From positions 1 to 6,764 of the forward strand of contig JAZDJT010000021.1 in the NCBI GenBank assembly GCA_043803845.1: DNA of 6,764 nucleotides, given 5' to 3'. Position 1 is the first letter of the stretch. Every line of letters starts with the position of its first letter. Of the stretch, positions 1-4,787 are shown piece by piece. Under the pieces are notes generated by a model, which did not search any database, had not been told where the DNA came from, and saw nothing but the letters and a program-made list of their open reading frames with translations. The position numbers and the translations under genes were made by a program. Origin of the DNA: JAZDJT01 sp043803845 (lineage in GTDB: Bacteria > Patescibacteriota > Minisyncoccia > Minisyncoccales > GCA-002788555).

Positions 1-1
1 T

Positions 2-118
2 CTCTATATTGTTAATCCGTTTAGGGGCAAGAGAGGAGCTAGCTGGTTTGCCAATCTCTTTATGACACATCCTCCCATCGAAGAAAGAGTCGTCGCGCTA
101 AGAGGGATGAGAATGTAG
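2..118 (+). CDS. htpX: HtpX-like M48 zinc metalloprotease, C-terminal fragment
   Basis: This is the last 38 codons of a gene that enters from the left edge and ends at TAG 116-118. The visible residues include FANLFMTHPPIEERVVALR, which resembles the conserved C-terminal end of HtpX-type M48 peptidases: a small/aromatic helix, then T-HPP-xEER and a leucine/arginine-rich tail. HtpX is an inner-membrane, zinc-dependent protease that degrades misfolded membrane proteins and usually responds to envelope stress. The catalytic HExxH motif, the transmembrane segments and the start all lie outside the window, so activity cannot be judged. No good GC-rich terminator follows directly (only A5/T5 around 121-137), so transcription may read into the leader and stop at the hairpin at 184-201. 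The assignment rests on a short tail, but that tail is distinctive. Confidence 0.82.
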   Translation, partial: LYIVNPFRGKRGASWFANLFMTHPPIEERVVALRGMRM

Positions 119-136
119 TCAAAAACCCTTTTTTTA

Positions 137-165
137 TTGACAAACGGACAAAAAGTGTTAAGAAT
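137..165 (+). promoter_or_regulatory. Probable sigma-70-type promoter for the leader / small ORF
   Basis: A perfect -35 hexamer TTGACA lies at 137-142. After a 17-nt spacer comes AAGAAT at 160-165, a 4/6 match to TATAAT, with a TG at 156-157 that could contribute. Transcription would begin near 171-173, almost on top of the SD-like core. The -35 box is convincing; the -10 is mediocre. This is the only TTGACA-type promoter I could pair in the non-coding gaps of the window. Confidence 0.5.
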
Positions 166-168
166 ATT

Positions 169-177
169 AAAGGAGGT
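169..177 (+). promoter_or_regulatory. Perfect Shine-Dalgarno core with no start codon at usable distance
   Basis: AAAGGAGGT is a full-strength complement to the canonical 16S rRNA 3' end. No ATG, GTG or TTG occurs 4-12 nt downstream. The nearest ATG (217) is 39 nt past the core, with a hairpin and T-tract in between. It therefore does not look like an ordinary ribosome binding site. It may be a standby site for the small ORF, part of a structured leader, or an rRNA-binding element of a short RNA. Confidence 0.5.
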
Positions 178-183
178 AACCAC

Positions 184-211
184 AGGTCGTTAAACCGACC
201 TTTTTCTTTTT
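184..211 (+). terminator. Hairpin plus T-tract: intrinsic terminator or attenuator
   Basis: AGGTCG (184-189) pairs perfectly with CGACCT (196-201) around a 6-nt loop. A T-rich run broken by a single C follows to 211. This has intrinsic-terminator form. It lies between the promoter at 137-165 and the small ORF at 217, so it could end htpX transcription, attenuate the small ORF, or both. A competing fold pairs AAAGG of the SD core (169-173) with CCTTT (199-203). That fold would open the terminator stem while hiding the SD, so a switch is possible but unproven. Confidence 0.6.
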
Positions 212-216
212 AAAGC

Positions 217-372
217 ATGAAAAGTAATTTTCCGAAAAATTTGCGCAAATACATACGTAAAGAAAAAGCTAAAATCAGGCGGGAGTTTTTAGATGCTAAT
301 GAGCAAGAGAAGAAATTAAAAGAACTTATGCAGAAAATTCAGAGCGTTTACAAAAAAATACGATTAATATAG
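217..372 (+). CDS. Small basic helical protein of unknown function (51 aa)
   Basis: The frame runs ATG 217 to TAG 370-372. I do not recognise a named family, although short arginine/lysine-rich proteins of this kind are, in my recollection, common in Parcubacteria genomes. The protein has 12 Lys and 5 Arg against 5 Glu and 1 Asp (net about +11). Its only proline is residue 6, and a near-continuous amphipathic helix with alternating charges runs from about residue 9 to the end, including KYIRKEKAKIRREFLDANEQ. It has no cysteine and no membrane segment. This suggests an RNA- or ribosome-binding helix or a short coiled coil. The start is fixed by an in-frame TAA at 211-213. No SD lies at normal distance; the strong SD core is 39 nt upstream behind a hairpin. 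Flanking terminators at 184-211 and 384-410 make it a stand-alone unit. Confidence 0.68.
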   Translation: MKSNFPKNLRKYIRKEKAKIRREFLDANEQEKKLKELMQKIQSVYKKIRLI

Positions 373-383
373 AATAGCATTAA

Positions 384-410
384 AGAAACCTCAGTTTCTG
401 TTTTTTATTT
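384..410 (+). terminator. Intrinsic terminator after the small ORF
   Basis: AGAAAC (384-389) pairs with GTTTCT (394-399) around the loop CTCA, followed by G and then six T, A and four T (401-410... T-rich to the end of the feature). It begins 11 nt after the stop of the small ORF and nine nt before the next annotated ATG. The stem is AT-rich and modest in strength, but stem, loop and T-tract form a typical small terminator. Confidence 0.65.
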
Positions 411-416
411 TATAAA
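411..416 (+). promoter_or_regulatory. Possible -10 element for the nucleotidyltransferase-like gene
   Basis: TATAAA is a 5/6 match to TATAAT, directly after the T-tract of the terminator. No recognisable -35 box lies about 17 nt upstream, where the terminator stem sits. Transcription would start near 422-423. That is past the ATG at 419 but 17 nt before the in-frame ATG at 440, which would favour the later start. The evidence is weak because the region is simply AT-rich. Confidence 0.25.
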
Positions 417-418
417 AG

Positions 419-1942
419 ATGGTAAGAGAAAAACAAAATATGAAATATGCCAATATCAAAAAGATGATTGAGGCCGTGAGAGAGAATCAAGGATTTGACG
501 TCGTTGTGATAGTTTCTTCTAACGGCAATTCGAAATACTGGCAGTGGAGGCTTTCTCTAACCAGGAAAGAAATTTTATCGTCCAAAACAAAGATAATCTC
601 CACGGAAGAGAAATGGGAGGAAGGAGGCGCGGGTCAGCTTCTGGGAACGCTTCACTCTTTCCAAGAAGCCAGCAAGATTGTTAATCTTAAAAAAATCTTA
701 AGCGAGGGCGGGACGGTAGCGTTTTATCACACAGCCGGATATGGCAAGAGAATAGCGCCCCTTTGCGGTACCGAGGGTAATAACAAACCGGCGATTAAAC
801 TACCTAAGCCGATAAAAGTTGAGGAGAAAGACAGTCTTTTTACAATCTTGGAAGCGACTCTTTTGTCTACGCAGATATATGCCAAGAGTAGGAGAGGAAG
901 AATTTGTGTTTTTTGGGGCGATCAGGTGATTATTCCTTCAGAGCCGGTAAAGATAGGAATAAAAATGCCAGTTGAAATGTTCGGCGTTAGACAAAAATTT
1001 AATTTTGCATCCAAAGAGTGGCGCAGACATTGGAAAAATTACGGTATTTTGATAACTAAAAAAGATGGCAGCATTCTTCAGAGAGAAAAATTATCTTGGA
1101 GACAAGTAAAAAAATTACAGGAGAGAGAGAATATAGTCTTAGACCCCAAAGGAAGGGTGGAGTTAATGAAGAGTATGGGATGTTTCTCAATGGACGTCGC
1201 TTTATTGAACGCACTATTAAAAGAATTTTATAAGGAGTTGGAATTAAAAAAGAGAAAACTAGATACAGATGAACATTTATGGATGCCCTTAACCTCCACC
1301 AAGAGAGAATATATCGACAAGGGAGGCAGCGTCATCTACTGGAAGAGAATCAAGAAATTTAAAACCAGATTTCTAAAAGAAGGAAAGAAAAAGATGATTT
1401 TGGGAGCGAAGGATCTCGGTGGGAAAACATTATGGTGGGATTACGGCAACCTCGCCAATTATTACAAGAACAATATGATTTTGCTTGAGAATTCAGAGCA
1501 AGGAAAGGCAGCCAGAGAATTCTATAATCTAGAAAAAAATCTTATAAAAAAGGGGAAGAATGATCTTAAAATAAAGAATTCTATAATTATAAATTCGGAG
1601 ATAGAGAAAGGTGAAGTTAAAAACTCGATTGTTATAAACGTAAAAGTCAAGAAAATTAAAGCGCAAAAATCTATTTTATTGTACGTCAAATCCAAGAGTA
1701 TAAATTCAAAAAAATCACTAATATATAATTTTGACGAAGAGAAAGGGTTAAAAACGATTCCTAATGAGGTTATAACGGATATTTTTATAAGTCAGGGTAC
1801 AAAGATAAGGATGAGAACAAGCCTTCTTCGCGACAGCAAAGAAGACTGGACAATAAGATTGCCCCAGAACCCCTTTTCCTACAGCGAAGTCGAAAGAAGT
1901 CTGTCAGGCTTGGCCGCAGGCTCCTTTCGTTATCGGTTGTAA
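419..1942 (+). CDS. Sugar-1-phosphate nucleotidyltransferase-like protein with C-terminal beta-helix
   Basis: Predicted cytoplasmic NDP-sugar pyrophosphorylase-like protein of 507 residues; the substrate is unknown. Residues 70-83 (GAGQLLGTLHSFQE) and 97-129 (GG, then AGYGKRIAPL and NKPAIKLP) resemble the glycine/arginine/lysine nucleotide-binding loop of GT-A nucleotidyltransferases, especially the fucose-1-phosphate guanylyltransferase (GFPP) type. FWGDQ at 165-169 supplies the expected metal-binding aspartate, and LWWDYGNLANYY (338-349) matches the W-D-x-G end of the catalytic domain. Residues 386-438 form four 15-residue beta-helix turns with serines at 388, 403, 418 and 433. ATG 419 has no SD; ATG 440 (Met8, MKYANIKK) is an equally good or better start. 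The neighbours contain no sugar-pathway genes. The beta-helix DNA is strikingly AT-rich and the last 45 codons less so. The fold is fairly secure; the exact enzyme is not. Confidence 0.6.
   Translation: MVREKQNMKYANIKKMIEAVRENQGFDVVVIVSSNGNSKYWQWRLSLTRKEILSSKTKIISTEEKWEEGGAGQLLGTLHSFQEASKIVNLKKILSEGGTVAFYHTAGYGKRIAPLCGTEGNNKPAIKLPKPIKVEEKDSLFTILEATLLSTQIYAKSRRGRICVFWGDQVIIPSEPVKIGIKMPVEMFGVRQKFNFASKEWRRHWKNYGILITKKDGSILQREKLSWRQVKKLQERENIVLDPKGRVELMKSMGCFSMDVALLNALLKEFYKELELKKRKLDTDEHLWMPLTSTKREYIDKGGSVIYWKRIKKFKTRFLKEGKKKMILGAKDLGGKTLWWDYGNLANYYKNNMILLENSEQGKAAREFYNLEKNLIKKGKNDLKIKNSIIINSEIEKGEVKNSIVINVKVKKIKAQKSILLYVKSKSINSKKSLIYNFDEEKGLKTIPNEVITDIFISQGTKIRMRTSLLRDSKEDWTIRLPQNPFSYSEVERSLSGLAAGSFRYRL
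1574..1732 (+). repeat. Four 15-residue beta-helix repeats within the nucleotidyltransferase-like protein
   Basis: Residues 386-438 fall into four turns that begin KNSIII, KNSIVI, QKSILL and KKSLIY. The serine repeats at exactly 15-residue spacing (388, 403, 418, 433), followed each time by three or four hydrophobic residues. This is the register of a parallel beta-helix, five residues per face. The repeat is visible in the protein and not as near-identical DNA, so it is an old structural repeat and not a recent tandem duplication. Confidence 0.6.
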
Positions 1943-1954
1943 TTTTTTAAAATT

Positions 1955-2908
1955 ATGAAGATTAAAGAAATTTATAATCTGGCGGTCAAGATGGGCATAG
2001 AGAGCGATTTCCGGAGAGAAAAGAACGTTAAGAAAGTCTTGGGGAGGCGAGAGAGAAGGTTTAACAGCCTTTCTCTTGAGGAAAAAAAAGAATTCGATAA
2101 AGAATCCCTCAAAAATCCTTATTCCGACACAAGAATTTTAAACATCTCCAAAGATAAAGACGTTAGAAGAGTTTTAGTCGGCATTGATATAGAACCAGCT
2201 GAGATTCTGATGGCAAAAGAAATAGGGGAAATAGACCTGATTATTTCTCATCACCCTCTCGGCAAAGCCTTAGCTAACTTGGCGGACGTGATGGAACTTC
2301 AGTGCGATGTCCTCAATCTTTATGGCGTGCCGATAAACATAGCCGAGGGACTGATGAAAGAGAGAATCTCGGAGGTGGCTAGAGGAGTTAACAGATTAAA
2401 TTATCAGCGTACTCCAGACGCGGCGAGAATTTTAGGATTTAATTTGATGTGCTCCCATACCGCTTGCGATAATCTGGCAGCACAGTTCTTGGACAAGATT
2501 ATTCAAAAATTTAAACCCGAGAGGATAGGGGACCTATTGGATTTGCTAAAAAGCGTACCGGAATACAAAGAAGCCATAAGAATCGGCGGCGGACCAAAGA
2601 TTTTTGTGGGAGACAAAGAGAGTCATTGCGGCAAGATAGCTTTGACGGAAATCACGGGCGGAACAGAAGGTTCTCCTAAAATTTATGAAAAGATGGCGCA
2701 GGCCGGCATCGGCACTCTAGTAGGGATGCATCAGAGCGAGGATCGTCGCAAAGAGGCTCAAGCCGCCAATATCAATGTGGTTATGGCCGGCCACATCTCG
2801 ACAGATTCAATAGGCGTAAATCTCTTTTTAGACGAGTTGCAAAAAAGAAAGATAGAAATTATCAGCTGTTCCGGTCTCATCAGAGTTTCTAGGAATAGAA
2901 AATCCTAA
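1955..2908 (+). CDS. NIF3 / DUF34 family metal-binding protein
   Basis: This 317-residue protein belongs to the NIF3-like (DUF34, YbgI/YqfO-type) family: widespread toroidal proteins with a dinuclear metal site. They are often annotated as GTP cyclohydrolase I type 2, but their true reaction is unsettled. Family landmarks are in order: IISHHPL with His99-His100, SHTACDNLAAQFLD with Asp172, GGGPKI (211-216) and AGHISTDSIG with His280. The usual metal-binding Glu four residues after that His is Asp284 here. An N-terminal extension of about 65 charged residues precedes the core, and a GMHQSEDRRKEAQ segment (257-269) precedes the final strand. The start lies 12 nt after the upstream stop, without an SD but with MKIKEIYN, a normal family-like beginning. 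It is probably cotranscribed with its neighbours. Family assignment is secure; substrate unknown. Confidence 0.88.
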   Translation: MKIKEIYNLAVKMGIESDFRREKNVKKVLGRRERRFNSLSLEEKKEFDKESLKNPYSDTRILNISKDKDVRRVLVGIDIEPAEILMAKEIGEIDLIISHHPLGKALANLADVMELQCDVLNLYGVPINIAEGLMKERISEVARGVNRLNYQRTPDAARILGFNLMCSHTACDNLAAQFLDKIIQKFKPERIGDLLDLLKSVPEYKEAIRIGGGPKIFVGDKESHCGKIALTEITGGTEGSPKIYEKMAQAGIGTLVGMHQSEDRRKEAQAANINVVMAGHISTDSIGVNLFLDELQKRKIEIISCSGLIRVSRNRKS

Positions 2909-2936
2909 TTAGAGCCTTCAGGAATAAAAAACAAGC

Positions 2937-4082
2937 ATGGAGACACCTCTTTTTAAAAAAATAACCTTTTTCGTTGTAACTCTTTTATTATTGTTTCCTT
3001 TTTTTTCTTCCGCCACAGAAAAAAATATCGAGATTTCTTTCTTTTATCGCCGCACCTGTCCCTATTGTTCCAGAGAAAAAGTTTTTTTAGATGAAATAGA
3101 AAAAAAATATCCAGAAGTGAAAGTTAATCGTTATCTTGCTGAAGATCCACGGAATCAAGAATTATTAGAAAAATTGGCAAGAGAGCATAACGCCGAAAGA
3201 TATATAGGTCTCGTCCCTTTAACTTTTATAGGCAAAGACTTCTTTTTAGGCTTTGACGACAAAGAAGGCATCGGAAAAGAAATAGATAATTCTATCCAGA
3301 GACAATTAAAGGGAATAAAAGATTCTTCAGGCGAAGGGATTACCTTGCCCTTTGTCGGCAGAATAGACCAAAGCAAATATTCTTTGCCGGTTTTGGCTGT
3401 TATATTAGGGTTCCTGGACGGTTTTAATGTCTGTTCTTTAGGTGCCTTGGTTTTGATATTGGGCATAGTTCTGGCTCTTCGCTCGCGCGCCAAAATCTCC
3501 GTCTTTGGCGTAGTTTATATTCTAACCACCACTATCGTTTACGGTCTATTAATAGCGCTTTGGTATAAGATTTTTTCGATCCTGGCCCCTTATATCAAGG
3601 TAATGGATGCTATCGTTGGTTTAATAGCTATTGCTGGCGCCATCTATTTTTTGAGGCAGTTTTTAAAATTTAAAAAACAGGGTCCGGTCTGTGAAGCGGA
3701 GGAAGGAGGAATCGCCTCAAAATTCTCTACCCGTTTGCAAGAATCTCTTAAGAATCCTGGCAACATAATTGGCGTGATTGGAAGTATTCTTTTGTTCGCC
3801 GCCGTAATTACTGTCGTGGAATTTCCCTGCTCGGCTACCGTCCCGGTGGTGTTTGCCGCTATCGTAGCCAAGTCGAATATTTCTACTCTCCAATACCTAC
3901 TTTGCATCGCTATCTATATGCTTTTTTATATGATCGACGAAATCATTCTATTTTTGGTAGCCGCATTCACTATGAAAATTTGGTTGGCTTCCAAAAAGAT
4001 TACCACTTGGCTAACTTTAATAGAAGCGATAATTCTTTTCTTCCTGGGATTTTATTACTTAAAGAGTATCATCAACTTCTAA
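2937..4082 (+). CDS. Exported thioredoxin domain fused to CcdA/DsbD-like membrane electron transporter
   Basis: Predicted to move reducing power across the membrane for extracytoplasmic thiol-disulfide exchange. Residues 1-26 are a signal peptide or anchor (KK, a long hydrophobic core, SSA before Thr27). Residues 31-125 form a thioredoxin/glutaredoxin-like domain with active-site CPYC (Cys41, Cys44) and a cis-Pro loop GLVP (91-94). From 150 to 380 lie about six hydrophobic segments (roughly 151-181, 187-209, 222-241, 276-310, 317-345, 357-377). They carry the two cysteines expected of CcdA/DsbD: Cys166 in GFNVCSLGA and Cys298 in EFPCSATVP. Cys252 in the central loop and Cys323 are extra. The thioredoxin domain precedes the membrane domain, unlike the C-terminal thioredoxin of DsbD. 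The ATG has only a distant AGGA about 15 nt upstream. Next gene starts 12 nt after its stop. Confidence 0.85.
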   Translation: METPLFKKITFFVVTLLLLFPFFSSATEKNIEISFFYRRTCPYCSREKVFLDEIEKKYPEVKVNRYLAEDPRNQELLEKLAREHNAERYIGLVPLTFIGKDFFLGFDDKEGIGKEIDNSIQRQLKGIKDSSGEGITLPFVGRIDQSKYSLPVLAVILGFLDGFNVCSLGALVLILGIVLALRSRAKISVFGVVYILTTTIVYGLLIALWYKIFSILAPYIKVMDAIVGLIAIAGAIYFLRQFLKFKKQGPVCEAEEGGIASKFSTRLQESLKNPGNIIGVIGSILLFAAVITVVEFPCSATVPVVFAAIVAKSNISTLQYLLCIAIYMLFYMIDEIILFLVAAFTMKIWLASKKITTWLTLIEAIILFFLGFYYLKSIINF

Positions 4083-4094
4083 TAGATTAGGATA

Positions 4095-4718
4095 ATGAAA
4101 AAAAATCCTTCTCTTCTTTCGAAAACAAAGAGAGCGATAATTAAAATTAACAGAGAGATCTCTCTCTGCGTAAGATGTCCTCTCTCCAAGTCAAGGGAAA
4201 AGACCGTTCCCGGAGAAGGGAACATTAAACCAAAAGTTTTCTTTATCGGTGAAGCTCCTGGAAATAATGAAGACAAATCAGGCCGTCCTTTTTGCGGTGT
4301 CGCCGGCAAAGTTTTAGACAGGCTTTTTAACTCTATCGATTTGGCAAGAAAGGAAGCGTATATCACTAATTTGGTTAAGTGCCACCCGCCTCAAAACCGC
4401 AAGCCGAAAGAATTAGAGATGGAGATTTGCAGTCATCATTACTTGGAAAGACAGCTAAAATTAATAAAGCCCGAGATTATTTGTACTTTAGGTAATTCCT
4501 CTACGGTTTTTATGTTTAAAAAATTGGGCTTGGAAGATAAATTAGAAAGTATCAGTAAAACCCGCGGTAAAATCTTTAGTGTTGCAGGAGGCATCGTAAA
4601 TGCCAAAAAGATTGTTCCGCTATTCCACCCTGCCGTAGCCGTTTATAATCCCAACAACGAGGGGATGCTAAAAAAAGATTTCAAGATTCTGAAAAATTTT
4701 CTAAAAATTAAAGCATAG
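4095..4718 (+). CDS. Family 4 uracil-DNA glycosylase, iron-sulfur type
   Basis: This 207-residue enzyme removes uracil from DNA, starting base-excision repair of deaminated cytosine. The 4Fe-4S ligands of the family are all present: Cys25 and Cys28 (CVRC), Cys96 (VKCHPP) and Cys112 (EICSHHYL). The catalytic-pocket motifs are complete: GEAPGNNED (52-60), GRPFCGVAGKVLD (63-75), ITNLVKCHPPQNRKP (90-104) and the C-terminal HPA (178-180). Length matches full-length family 4 enzymes of about 190-220 residues. AGGA sits 2 nt before the ATG, closer than normal for an SD. The gene starts 12 nt after the Trx-CcdA stop and is probably the last of that run, because a strong terminator follows. This family is typical of thermophiles and archaea but is also widespread in bacteria, including CPR. 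Confidence 0.93.
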   Translation: MKKNPSLLSKTKRAIIKINREISLCVRCPLSKSREKTVPGEGNIKPKVFFIGEAPGNNEDKSGRPFCGVAGKVLDRLFNSIDLARKEAYITNLVKCHPPQNRKPKELEMEICSHHYLERQLKLIKPEIICTLGNSSTVFMFKKLGLEDKLESISKTRGKIFSVAGGIVNAKKIVPLFHPAVAVYNPNNEGMLKKDFKILKNFLKIKA

Positions 4719-4746
4719 AGAAAACAATATTAATTGGGATTATCGT

Positions 4747-4770
4747 AACTGGCTCAAGCGCCAGTTTTTT
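4747..4770 (+). terminator. Intrinsic terminator after the uracil-DNA glycosylase gene
   Basis: AACTGGC (4747-4753) pairs perfectly with GCCAGTT (4760-4766) around a 6-nt loop and runs into six T (4765-4770). It is the strongest terminator in the window. It lies 28 nt after the glycosylase stop and 17 nt before the next ATG, so it separates the four-gene run from DUF763. Confidence 0.85.
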
Positions 4771-4772
4771 AG

Positions 4773-4778
4773 TAAAAT
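4773..4778 (+). promoter_or_regulatory. Possible -10 element for DUF763, implying a leaderless mRNA
   Basis: TAAAAT is a 5/6 match to TATAAT, starting 2 nt after the terminator T-tract. Normal spacing would place the first transcribed base at about 4784-4786, two to four nt before ATG 4788, leaving no room for an SD. No -35 box is recognisable, since that position is occupied by the terminator stem. An archaeal TATA-type reading of the same AT-rich stretch is also conceivable. Confidence 0.35.
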
Positions 4779-4787
4779 ATTAATATT

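Noticed and set aside
119..138. A5-CCC-T5 symmetry as a terminator for htpX
   Set aside because: A five-pair A/T stem with a 3-nt loop is too weak. The hairpin at 184-201 is the better terminator candidate.
1574..1732. AT-rich, lysine/asparagine-rich stretch as a possible gene boundary, decayed insert or tandem DNA repeat
   Set aside because: The frame continues unbroken, and a strict 15-residue protein period explains the composition. The DNA copies are not near-identical.
3155..3493. 112-codon open frame on the - strand
   Set aside because: It lies wholly inside the well-supported Trx-CcdA gene, and its product is low-complexity with no family motif. It is an antisense shadow.
3668..3720. 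Loop with Cys252 as a possible junction of two separate genes
   Set aside because: The frame is continuous, and the two CcdA half-domains on either side each carry their expected cysteine, so it is one protein.
3644..3907. 87-codon open frame on the - strand
   Set aside because: It is antisense to the membrane domain of Trx-CcdA, has no start context, and shows no recognisable protein features.
3902..4090. 62-codon + strand frame overlapping the end of Trx-CcdA
   Set aside because: It is a frame-shifted shadow of conserved membrane helices and has no ribosome binding site or recognisable feature.
4079..4366. 95-codon open frame on the - strand
   Set aside because: It is antisense to the uracil-DNA glycosylase N-terminus, whose conserved motifs prove the + strand coding.
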